A DNA stretch of 64,000 bases from Epiperipatus broadwayi (Eukaryota; Onychophora; Udeonychophora; Euonychophora; Peripatidae): positions 4,035,149-4,099,148 of the forward strand of contig JAQFVV010012405.1 in NCBI GenBank assembly GCA_028023455.1, given 5' to 3'. Position 1 is the first letter of the stretch; the number at the start of each line of letters is the position of its first letter. The position numbers and the translations under genes were made by a program. The notes under the pieces were generated by a model. That model was not told the DNA's origin and ran no database searches. It worked only from the letters and a program-made list of their open reading frames with translations. Of the stretch, positions 35,587 to 46,524 are shown in pieces.

Positions 35587-35984
35587 TCCAAAGTATTGAC
35601 TAAATAGCAATCGGATAGAAAAATCTGTTCATTATTTATTCTACTGTTTATCCACCATTCCTATTAGAAATTTTCAAATAGTTTTTCTTTTTTTTTAAAA
35701 AAAAGTCACAATTTTGCACTTCAAATCAGTGGGAACATAGATAATTATTACATTACAAAATATTTTTAATAAGTTCTTAAAAAATATTTAAACATTTTAT
35801 TTACGTTATTATTTTATTAGAAAAGAAATATATAATAATTTTATTAAACTGAGAAATAATAATAAAGTCATTAAATTTGAATCTACAGTTTAAAGGAAGT
35901 AGTTATAGAAAAAGTTTAGATTATCGGAATTTATATATCATTATGGTAAAGAAAAAAAATCTGCCAGATCTTCTGGCAGACGCA

Positions 35985-36155
35985 TAATTAAGATGAGCGG
36001 TCTGATATCGTTTACTTTCAAAGATGCCCCATGATTAGAAACGCCGCCATGTTTTGTAAACTTATAATTTTGTTTACATTTAGCGCGAGTGTCTTATCCA
36101 GCTGGCTAGAATGAGTCGACCCGAGCAAAAACAGACACGCTGAGGACGAATGTTG
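35985..36155. other. Higher-GC, CpG-containing island
   Basis: Within about 170 bp there are AGACGCAT, GAGCGG, AACGCCGCCATG, TAGCGCGAG, GAGTCGACCCGAG and ACACGCTGAGGACG, much richer in CpG than the flanks. The inverted element ATCTGCCAGATC next to TTCTGGCAGAC lies at its left edge (35,960-35,981). An ATG follows CGCCGCC near 36,050 but its frame closes at once (ATG TTT TGT AAA CTT ATA ATT TTG ... remains unassigned). This is a candidate host promoter or 5' exon, with no strand evidence. Confidence 0.35.
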
Positions 36156-36159
36156 TTTT

Positions 36160-38310
36160 ACTTAAGAATTGATAAAATTACACCGGAATGTTATTAAGGA
36201 TGAACTATATTTAACTCTTTTATTAATAAAGTATATAAAAATAAAGTCATCATTCTGAGAATAGTGTCGATAATTAATATCTGAATATTAGATTTAAATA
36301 ACCGTAAGTAAAACTGCATGAGTATTTTTATACATGAGCATGTATTAGAGTGTCTGACAGAATACAGGTTCAACGATTAAAGCAATATAATACCAAGAAC
36401 ATGTGATATATTTGATCCTTGTCAGGTAGTTTGGTCATTGCTTGCCACATCATTAGCACAATTTAATCTAGTATCTTTGATGAGATTTGGCGTTTGATAT
36501 CTGATCGTAAACTATCGAAGCTTTCTATTTATAACATTTAATATTAAAATAAAAATTATTTTTTTATCTATTTACTCAACGTCTAGTCATTCTTTCTCTT
36601 TTCATTCCTCTATACAAAAATTACGACTATATATATATATGTGTGTGTACAGAAATATCAAGCAGGATCTACTGATATAGTAGCTGATGCATTTGCTTAT
36701 CACATTCTAAAGTTTGGAAATATCATACGACTTTCTCTGCTTATAATTAACAAATATATATCCCTTCAGAATCAATAATTGCTATATTTATTTTAACTAG
36801 GTTCACCTACTGTGTGATCACTAAAATAGTTACTGGACTGATGTCAAATCTGCATAACTAAACAAGCAGATAGGCTTAAATTCAAAATAGTGGGACATTT
36901 TGAATACCTACTATGTTAATTAACTAGATAGTATTAAAGGTAGTTTTTTGATATAAAAGTGCATTAAACCTAAATATTTTTGATATAGAAGATCATAAAT
37001 CAAAAATAAGACTGAAGAAATAGACATATTAGCCCAACCATTTAGTAACCCTTCATTACTTAACCTTAACACGAGTAGTTTCAAACTAAATAGAGTGAAT
37101 TTTTGTTTCCAAAAGTAAAAGCTTAAGTCCGTTTTTCTGTAACCTGTTGTAGCTAACTTAAACAGCTATTCAATATTGGTCAATAAATGGAAATCCAGTT
37201 ATTCATAATTAGAGGGGGGAGGTAAATACAACCAACAAACATGGGTTAGTCATATGAGTACTAATAAGCCAATTATGATTATTCTCCAAGTAGCATAAAA
37301 CTTAATCATCATAAATTTAATTCATAAATATCATACAGCAATCAGTCTTCTTATACTATTTTTAACAAAATTAACAAAAATAATCAGGAACAATTCATAG
37401 TTAATACAACAATCACTGCAAATCCTATTTTCATAGATACTTCTAAAATTGAAGTTCCAGTGAGGCATTTTGCATAGACAAATTCAACTTAAGAATCAAA
37501 ATGTTGAAAGATTGCAAGTTTGAATTTGGTCTACAATGGGTTTTTTAAACATCTATTGTATCTTAAATAACTTTGCTTAGTAATGACATATAGTTTTACT
37601 TTCAATCTTATTTAAGAATGTGGCAATTTACTCTCTACAAACTTTCATGACATATTTCTGACTAATGAATCTTACAACTGATGTTAGTAAATAAAAAAAA
37701 TATGTTTAATGACATGAACTCCATTTCTAGTTGGGTAATTGGATGAATATTATTCTTTGTTCATTAATCCATCCCACTTAAAATGAGCTTAGGATATTGG
37801 AGAATGTACATTTTGCAAATATTACTATATTTTTTCCCACAATTGAACTACTTAGTAAATTAGCATGTTCTATGCACACTAGTTCAGATCTATCCATTGT
37901 ACTTTGACTACTTAATAAACATTAAATAGTATTATTAATTCCATGTCCCTAGACCATTTCTAGTTGACACCACCATTAGTGAGGCTTTAGGATACAAAGT
38001 TGGAACTAAAGTACTCATGCATCTAGCAGATATCTTTAACTATTTTATACTTTCAGGAGCGGTTTACTTTTCCTAAAAATATATATTAAGAGTAACTTGA
38101 AAGTATCTTGTGATGTTGTACAAGTTAGTGTACAGAAAAGAAAAACCATTAGCATTATTAAATAAAAAAGTTAATAAATTTTTGATATTGAGTACCCTTA
38201 TCAAAAATATAATGGTTGCCTTCAAACAGGGCGCTTAGTATCACAAATGTATTAAAGTTGCATTTAATATTTTCAATATTTTTTTTCAAATGTAAGGTAC
38301 TAATATTGCC
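36160..38310. other. A+T-rich DNA with diverged repeats
   Basis: About 36,820-37,020 is loosely similar to the family A interior (TACTGGACTGATGTC then TGCATAACTAAACAAGCAGA). About 37,965-38,010 is an inverted match to 13,966-14,012. A short TA/TG tract lies near 36,630-36,648. No gene seen. Confidence 0.4.
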
Positions 38311-38316
38311 TTTAAT

Positions 38317-38384
38317 TGATTCAGTTTAAAGCCTGTCTTAAAAAAGTATAATAAATAATTACAACTTTATAATAGTTTATATAT
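38317..38384 (+). repeat. Direct repeat, left copy
   Basis: GATTCAGTTTAAAGCCTGTC then TAATAAATAATTACAACTTT, repeated at 38,666-38,752 with a 20-25 bp insertion in the second copy. Confidence 0.75.
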
Positions 38385-38665
38385 TTCCAGTATAAAGATC
38401 GTAATATTAACTCATTGTAAATCGCAAGATTTCACAAATGTTAATTTGTAAAGGAAACAATGGACTTAAATAGTGGAAAGAATAACAACTCATGCTCCCA
38501 AATCAAGAGACTTCAGATTGGTCTATGTAAGTGGAAAGTTAGGTTAAAGATAAGATGACCACTCTTATCTTTATAAAAGTCACTATCTTGTGTCATGGTT
38601 TGAGAGGTCCCTCTATCAATAATTAAAGATAGTGTTTGACTATTATAAAAATTTCAAGGTGCATA

Positions 38666-38752
38666 TGATTCAGGTTAAAGCCTGTCTTAAAAAATGTATT
38701 TACATATACTTCCTGTGCATTTAATAAATAATTACAACTTTACAAAGGTTAA
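38666..38752 (+). repeat. Direct repeat, right copy
   Basis: GATTCAGGTTAAAGCCTGTC then TAATAAATAATTACAACTTT. See the left copy about 350 bp upstream. Confidence 0.75.
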
Positions 38753-39571
38753 TAATAACTTATAAAAAAATTAATTTGCTCTAATTAAAATATCATTATT
38801 AGAATAAAATTACTGGAAATAATTATCATTATTACATTAACATATAAGCAAACCAAGAGCAATTAAATTAATTTGCCATTTATGCCATCAAATCATCTAG
38901 TGTCAAAATACACTATCTATAGATAAAAAATAAATCCACTTTTATCTTTTATATATATATTATACTATGATAACTAAACTGTAAAAGAAAATTGATATAT
39001 TTTTTTATCTATATAAAGTGGATTTGACACAGGCTACAATTGCATTATTAAAATTTATTGTCTGGATAATTTAAACATTGTTTGATGAGTAATTTATTTA
39101 CATAGTTGGTAATTTAAAGATAACATATTAAGTTCAATATATATATCATGACAACTTAATATTAATTTTCCAGCAGCATTTTTACAAAATTTCAAATTAA
39201 GCAGGTAAAAATGAAAAACAATGTGCATTTTATATATATATCACAAAATAGTAGTTAGATGTTATCAATGTGAGAGTGCACTCTATATATATGTACATAA
39301 TATTTCATACTGTAACATTTTTAATATTACATATTATTGAGGAATTAGATCTGCTACAAGGTAACTAATTATGAATTCTCAGTGATTCTGCTTTGGGAGT
39401 ATGAATCTGAGAAAAAGTTAATTAGATGTTTAAATCTACATAGACAGAACATCATTCTTGAAGTTAGCATTGTCTAGATTGTTACAGCAGTTAGTTATCA
39501 TTGCTATGCTACAAAACATGCATATTATTTATTTAATGCTTAGATTCACTTTCACCTCATATTTATATATT

Positions 39572-39815
39572 GTACCATATAATACTAAATTATCCGTGCA
39601 CATTACTATTTACCACCTTATTTTATAGTTTACAGTTTCAATTGCACCAGCCATCTTCTTCAGAACTTTTATATCTTCTAACTTCAACTGTTAAATTAAA
39701 GTTAGGAGATATATAAGTTCTGAAGAAGATTGCTGGGGCAATCAAAACTGTAAACTGTAAAAGTGGGTGTGTAACAGTAGTAAAGTGCATGGATGATATA
39801 GTATTATATGGTATA
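39572..39815. repeat. Foldback element with about 115-bp arms and a tiny loop
   Basis: The left arm runs from GTACCATATAATACTAAATT through TACAGTTTCAATTGCACCAG to CATCTTCTTCAGAACTTTTA. The right arm carries the inverse: AAGTTCTGAAGAAGATTGCT, GGCAATCAAAACTGTAAACT, then TAGTATTATATGGTATAC. The centre lies near 39,692. The arms agree over nearly their full length with scattered mismatches. It has no coding capacity and is probably a MITE or foldback element. Confidence 0.88.
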
Positions 39816-41340
39816 CATTTGGCAATGCAATAAGAATGAGTAATTTATATATTGTACTGGTAACATTGAGGGAAAACTTTTAATAATGACTAAACAAGAC
39901 AAATTTCATAGTCATATATAACATAGATAATAATAGAGATGATTGACCTTAAAACAGTTTACATTTCTCAATCATTTCCCCAAAATCAAACCTAGTAAAT
40001 TGATTTTGTTTTATCATTCAACAATACTTTAATTTAAATAAGAAGACATGCATTTTTAGTCTTCATTCATGTAACAAGCTGAATGAATCAATTTCAAATA
40101 CTATGATCTCTCAGTCATTCCAGAATCTGCTCAGTGGTTAAACATTTCCTCTAATTAACATTTTAAAATTCTTTTTTGATAAATACAGAACTAATAAATG
40201 CTAAAGTGAACATTTTGAAATGCAAAATGATAAGTAAAATGGCACTAACAATTTGAATTTTTAAAACTAACAATCATTTATTCAACAATTAAAATGTAAC
40301 TCACATATATACACACATGCACACACATACGAAGTTAAAGCTATGCTAACCATAAAAAAATAAATAACTAAAAAAACTTAATAACTAATATATATATATG
40401 AAATGAATTCTAACAAATTAATCAGATTGTACTGTCCTTAGACTTTCTATATTTGTTTCTTTAAAGATGTACAATGAATATTCTTACCATGGTATTTTAA
40501 TTTTCAGAACTTTCATTACTTGTCAGGAAGGGGTGACAATTGGGATGTTTGTCTTTTTACTTTTTCATTCTAAATATTCCATTTTCAAAAAAAAATAGAG
40601 GCACACATTCTTCCATCAAAGATATATTCATCCAGAATTATTGCATTGATGTTTGAGTCCTGAAAATGTCTACATGACCTATGGTGAATTGGCATACTTT
40701 AGATTAAATAGCACTGCATATACTCTGGCTGTATCAACAAATGATTCTGTATTTCATAAAGAAAATATTCTGTTTCTGGCAAAGATGTTTATTGTTTTAT
40801 AAGTTACAGTAACATAATTTTTGAAACCATGATAGAAGTTTGCAAAAGCCAAAAAGTTTAATTCAGAACTACATAGTCTAATCCAGACTTTGGAAAAAAA
40901 TATAACCTGTCTCTTTTATTCTGTCCCTTATCAAATCTTTTACATTTTTATTTATTTAATTACAAATATATAATAGATCAGTAATTAAAACCACAAAATA
41001 AATTGGAGACTTCTTACCTTTTAATTACTGTTTTTAGATTCATTTTTGTTATCAGTAAGTATGATCAAATTAATTTTTCTTTTTTCAAACAAAAAATATA
41101 TATATAATTATTTCAATTTCTGCTTAATTTAAGCCACCTTACATATATTTAAGTTATTTATTAAAATTCATTTTAATAAATGATATGTTATATATTTCCA
41201 AATAAGATATTTATATATATACCTCACCCATGCACACACATACACACATTCAAAACAATAATACTAATATGTTAAATTTACAAAAACTTTAAATAATTTC
41301 AACAATTCAATACATGATTGCCATATCAATGATGCATGCT
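39816..41340. other. A+T-rich DNA, no gene seen
   Basis: Short TA and CA runs lie near 40,304-40,328 and 41,211-41,250. No frame with a domain was found. Confidence 0.4.
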
Positions 41341-41384
41341 GGACAACCACTTAACCCTTTCCCCACTCTTAACTGAAAAATATT

Positions 41385-42750
41385 TTATTGGCTGATAGAA
41401 TTAAAGTTCAAAACCTTTGATTGGTCAATTACAGAATGAGCTGTAAAAATATATTTGTCTTTTAATATTATATTCATTTTAGTTTAGTTTGTAAAAAGCA
41501 AATTAATAATTTGTCAGATGATTAACCCTTTCAACGATGATTATATAATTGGCCGAATGAGTTAAAAATCAAAGCTTTTAATTGGCTAACTCACAACTTT
41601 AACAAAATCAATTGTTAAAATAGATTCACTTTAATAATATAAATACGTTACTTTCGTTTGTAAAAAGTATATTTCTAATTTGTTCCCATTGTGAAGTAAA
41701 CGAAAGTCTTTTCAAAAATAAAATTTGATTTATAATTTAAAAAATATTCAATTGCGGTGAAATAAAAGTAACAGCTATTTTGACCAACCAAAGACATTTC
41801 TTTTTTTTTTCACTGTTACGTTACGATAAAAATGTAGCAATAAATAAATAATTCTTGGTAACATCTTAACTATTTTTCTAAAATAATTTGATTTTTAGTA
41901 TTATTTTATCAATAATAATTTGTAATTCAATTCAAATATTGTTTAAAATGTTGTAAACGTTCTTTTATCATTTTCAAAATAAAATACAAAACGACCATAA
42001 CTTTTTACTTTTTGGCAGCCATTGCCCTTTTTGACAGAAGTTTGACAGCCAATAAGATTCAAGAAAAGGTGGTGAGAAGGCGGTGCTTTGGTTTTGTTTG
42101 ACATATATGGGCATTTTTATTGATTTTTTACTTGTAAACTAATTCTGAAGAGGGCACCATCTTACAAAACTTTTTTTTTCTAAAAAATGACGTCAAAACT
42201 GTAAATTTAGCGCAAAAACTAAACTATTTACAGCGATTTCAAGTTTCCTCGTTTAAAACCGAGCCGATCAGGCTAAAGATTAAAATAAATGAAAGTTTTT
42301 TTCAAAAATAAACTTCTATTTATAATTGATAAAAATAATCTATAGTGGAAAACATAATGTAACCTATTAGAAAATGCTGCCTACATTACTGATTTCTTTC
42401 TCAATTTACTTTCATGTAAAAGTAAATAATTTTTAATAAAACCTTAACTATTCTTCTAAAATAATTATATTTTCAGCATATTTTATGAAAATAATTTATA
42501 ATATATAAATAAAATACTAAAAAAATACTCTAAAACATACATTTTTATTATGAAAATCAAAACAAAGAACTTAGACCTGTCAAAATTGTTAACAAATGAT
42601 CCCTTTTGTTGATAACAAAAAACAACCAATCAGCACCATGGAAAGTCTGCCTTCTCCCATTGTTATAAATTTAAATTTAAATATTATTGATTTTTCCTTT
42701 GCAAAATAATTCTAGAGGTGGCATGTTTATTAACAAAAATTGTTTTTAAG
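41385..42750. repeat. Diverged tandem duplication with repeated CCAAT/ATTGG motifs
   Basis: The segments of about 41,695-42,180 and 42,285-42,750 align in direct order. Both have AAANGAAAGT then TTCAAAAATAAA near the start, then ACATCTTAACTATTTTTCTA or AACCTTAACTATTCTTCTA with TAAAATAATTTGATTTT or a close match, then ATTGATTTTT near the end. Copies of ATTGG or CCAAT occur at about 41,390, 41,420, 41,553, 41,581, 42,051 and 42,627. CpG-bearing bits (TGACGTCAAAA, TTTAGCGC, AACCGAGCCGATC) lie at 42,187-42,270. The stretch could be an old regulatory region or an unclassified repeat. Confidence 0.55.
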
Positions 42751-42869
42751 CCATTTATTTATTGTTTACAGGATTATTAATTATTAAAATTGCTAGTTGA
42801 TGACTTTTTTCAACTTTATTTTGTTATGTACAATATTAAGTTATTATAAACATGTAGATCATCATCAAC

Positions 42870-44640
42870 AGTTACCAATACACTGCAGGATGAAGGTCTT
42901 TCCAAGTTCAATCCATCTTCTCTAATCTTTAGCTTTTCTTCTCCACACTACCCCTGCATACTTTTTTATTTCATCCATCCATCTCACATGTGGTTTCTTT
43001 CTGGGTCTTTTACAATCTCTTGGAATCCCATTTAAGATTTCAATTATCCATCTATTATCATCTCTTCTAGCAATATGTCAGCCCAACTCCATTTCAGTCT
43101 TTTAATTTTTTTAATAAGGTCAGTAACACCTGTTTGTTTTCTTATCCATATATTGCATTTTCGATTTCTTTTTGTTACTCCCAACATGCATCTCTCCATA
43201 CTTCTTTGAATGGTTTGAAGTCTCTGCATTGCTCTTCTATTAAGTGTCCAAGTCTCAGATCCATAGGTAAGAACTGGTAAAACACATTTATTAAAAACCT
43301 TCCTTTTCAAACACATAGTATCAAGTTATTTTTACCAAAAGCACTCCAACCAAGTTTAATTCTATGCTTAATTTCATCTATGTTTTAATAATCTGACCAA
43401 GGTATTTGTAACTGTTAAATTTTTCTAACTCATCATAATCAATCTTTATTTTCATATTTTGAGAAAATCCATTAAACATTACTTTAGACTTTTTAACATT
43501 TATCTTTAGTTCTACTTTTCTACTTTCATCTGACAACTCCTGCAATATTTCCTGGAGCTCTAAAGCATTATTTGCAAAAACAACTACATCATCTGCATAA
43601 TCTAAATGACTTAAATAATCTCCATTTACTTTCCCTCCTTTAGCTTTCCATTTTAACCCACAAAATACTTCTTGCAGCACGGCTGACAATATCCTGGATC
43701 TATACCTTGATGATCCAATGCTTTAATCACTGAAAAAATATTTATAGAATCAAATGCCTTTTCATAATCTACAAATCCCAAACATAATAGCAACTCATAT
43801 TCATTTGTTTTTTCTATAACTTCTCTCAATACCTGGATATGATCTACTGTACCAAAACCACTTTTAAATCCAACTAGTTCTCTTGGTTGGTGGAAATCCA
43901 ATGTTCTCTGTAGATGAGTTGTAATTATCTTGGTAAAAATTTTGTATAAAACTGATAAAAGGCTGATAGGTCTGTAATTTCTAATATCTTCTTTTTCACC
44001 TTTTTTAAATATTAATATTAATACCACATTCTTCCAATCATCTAGTACATCTTCAACATTTAGACATTTGGTATATAACTTTGCTAAAAAAAATTAATTT
44101 ATTCACCTGCATCTTTTAATATATCAATTACAATTTCATCATTACCTGGAGCCTTTCTTGTCTTCTTACATTTAATTGCATGTCTCACTTCTTTATTTAA
44201 AATTTTGGGCAATTTGAAAGATATAATAGATATAGTCAGTACTTGTTCTTTATTACTATATAATTCTTGATAAAAGTCTTCTACCCATTTTATGATGTCA
44301 TCTCTCTTTTTAGTAATAATTCTATCATTTTTTCTTATTGCAAATGTAAATTTCCTACCAATACCAAAATGTTGTTTTATACTTTTGAGACTTTTATTCT
44401 CTTCTACAGCTTTCCTTGCTAGTTCACAGTTATACTTTCTTATATCATTTTCAACTCTTCCACACCATACAAAATTCGAGATATTCAATTCTTTTTAATG
44501 CATCATTTATGTATACCTTCTTTTCTTCATAAATTCTCTAGTCTCAGTAGAAATTTTATTGGGCAATTGCTTCTTTTTTCTACCAGCCATCTTTGTTGCA
44601 GTTTATAAAATTGTAACAGTTATTTTCATATTAATTTCAT
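42870..44640 (-). pseudogene. 5'-truncated RTE-like LINE (LINE-C), RT and C-terminal part
   Basis: Read on the minus strand from about 44,640 down to 42,870 across several overlapping open pieces (44,488-44,099; 44,027-43,653; 43,689-43,378; 43,316-43,044) joined by frameshifts. The first piece holds the pre-RT linker. The second has NYRPISLLSVLYKIFTKIIT and CLGFVDYEKAFDSI, the RT finger and catalytic Asp block. The third has YADDVVVFA at 43,599-43,588, the polymerase active site. The last has FNKCVLPVLTYGSETWTLN and RSMERCMLGVT, standard for the C-terminal region of RTE/craniofacial-protein-2-like LINEs, and the decayed end reaches a TGATGATGAT stretch near 42,862, like the short 3' repeats of RTE elements. 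No endonuclease domain, so it is 5'-truncated. Several frame breaks mean it is dead, though the active-site motifs survive. Confidence 0.88.
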
Positions 44641-45780
44641 TCAAATCTGAATCATGTTCAAAATCTACTAATATTTGAAACCGATTTGTAAGTTACTGTA
44701 TAACCAAAATAAAAGTAGTTCAATCTGGTTATTTAGACTTCAAATCCAATCTGATAAATTTCATTACTCCTTTTATTGGTAGAATATTAAACTATTAAAT
44801 ATATTAAAATATTAGTCTGACTTCAGAATAAGTTGAGAAGCACGATCAGATCAGGTTTGATTTTATAGGTACAGCGATGACGTATTTGCCTCAGACGCAA
44901 AAGGCACTGAAATGAGACAACATATCTGAATACGTAGTACACTTATTTTTATTTCATACATATTTTTTCTATAACATTCATTGCTTTGTTCAGTCGACTA
45001 TTTTAAATAATTTTTTTCAATAATTATAAAATGTGCATGTTAAAGGCTTGCCTTAGATCTCAAAATTGATCAACAATGATTTCTGTGTGTGTGTGTGTGT
45101 GTGACTTCGGTGACTATGAAATGCAAAAATAACTAACAATATATATATATTACTTTTTGCATTTTTTTCACAATGCACACACCTATACATTTATATTACA
45201 TAATTTTCAACATGTATATATATATATTCACACAACTATATATATGCAAGTATATTTAAAATTCATACTATTCCACAAATATATCCGCGATATTGCTTGG
45301 GACCAAATATCTCTGATAATGAAAAAGCTATCTACATCGTTGCACACAGACATTTATACAAAAAATAATAAAACAACTATTGTTAAATTTAAATTCTTGA
45401 TTAAATTTGTATGCTGCAGAAAATCATGATAGAATCGATTATGTACATCATGCATTTTGACTTCCGTAGGCATCATCTGTATTGTTAAAAAACATTATTT
45501 AGGTTAATATTATTATCTTTTAAATAATAATTGCAATAAGAACTATAAAAGGTAATTTGTGTAATAATAATGATTAATCATTCCTAGCAATAAATGTAAT
45601 AGCTGATGTAATTTATTTCTAGCGATAATAAAGTACTAATCCATTGAAATTGAAAATATTTTTATTGCCTTAAATTTATTTTAATTCACCAGTCAAAAAG
45701 ACAAATAATTTAATTAAATCACAATTATTTTAGCACGCAAAGTTTTTATTTTCCTTCTGAAATGAATGACATTTTTGTCT
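44641..45780. other. A+T-rich DNA with microsatellites
   Basis: A GT tract lies at 45,084-45,103 and short TA runs near 45,140-45,150 and 45,215-45,228. The segment 44,850-44,930 is slightly richer in CpG (AAGCACGATCAG, CAGCGATGACG, CAGACGCAAAAGG). The open frame at 45,157-45,429 is low complexity and is not called. Confidence 0.4.
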
Positions 45781-45807
45781 AGTATCGGTCTCTAGAGGCA
45801 AATCATT

Positions 45808-46025
45808 CTCTAAAATTTCTTCCAATGGGACCATTGTTCTAATACGGGCGGTGTGTTTTCGTGATGCGGCGACCTGTTTGATTTTCCATTGCGTTGATAG
45901 TCATCATCTACCCGATCAAATTGAAGGTTTCTTTGCAAGAAATAGAAACAGCGCTGGAACAAAAGGCTAATTATCGAGCAAGCAAGCATAGAAAATGAAA
46001 CAGAGGTTATAGACCTAAAAGTCAT
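45808..46025 (-). CDS. Possible host first exon encoding a signal-anchor peptide
   Basis: The frame opens with ATG at 46,025 on the minus strand and stays open for 71 codons to a stop near 45,810. The first 30 residues form a hydrophobic stretch (SVSFSMLACSIISLLFQRC) after a short basic start, then a polar region (VDDDYQRNGKSNRSPHHENT) with a PPV segment. This looks like a type II signal anchor or signal peptide followed by a stem, as in Golgi enzymes, but that is inference from composition only. The DNA is clearly richer in G+C and CpG than its flanks. Donor-like sites ACAG|GTCGCC and TCGG|GTAGATG exist inside the frame. No homologue is recognised and no other exon was found. It lies just upstream of the LINE at 46.5 kb in the opposite orientation. 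Confidence 0.3.
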
Positions 46026-46524
46026 TATTTTCTTCGATTGTCACCACGTCAGGTGAACGGAAGAGGACAGAATTTAGATCAATAATTGATGCATGAAGCA
46101 ACTGAAATTTTCCGACACTGAATTTATTTTTAAAAGACTCATCATTTTTATAAAGAAATAATCAAATTATCTACACGCACCGCTGAAACACAAACTCATC
46201 AATGCAGATGTATATTTATTCTAAACAGATAATCTAAAAAGAATAGATCTAATAATATATATTCTATCATTCTTCCACCGACACATTTTTAATATATAGT
46301 AAATAACTTTAGAATTAGTTTTAATGTGAGCTTCTTTTTAAATACAGTTCATCTTATTTTAAATATTTGGGTATATATAGAATAAAAAAGATTACGACGA
46401 CTTTCTTCAATGATTGTGTAATTTATATATTGTTAACCATTGAACTTTTTTTAAATGTTATTGAAGTTTGTTTCATTTGATTCGAAAATAATTCATTTTC
46501 TTACTAGCCGTATATTTCTCATAG
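46026..46524. other. Spacer between the GC-richer island and the LINE
   Basis: The first 90 bp (GATTGTCACCACGTCAGGTG) continue the GC-richer island and could be a 5' leader of the minus-strand frame. The rest is A+T-rich and may include 5' leader of the LINE. The LINE's exact 5' boundary could not be fixed. Confidence 0.35.

Noticed and set aside
41400-41700. Histone-gene-type promoter suggested by repeated CCAAT motifs
   Set aside because: No histone coding sequence or other gene follows, and the 5-bp motif is frequent by chance.
44292-44498. Plus-strand open frame over LINE-C
   Set aside because: Antisense shadow of the LINE-C coding strand.
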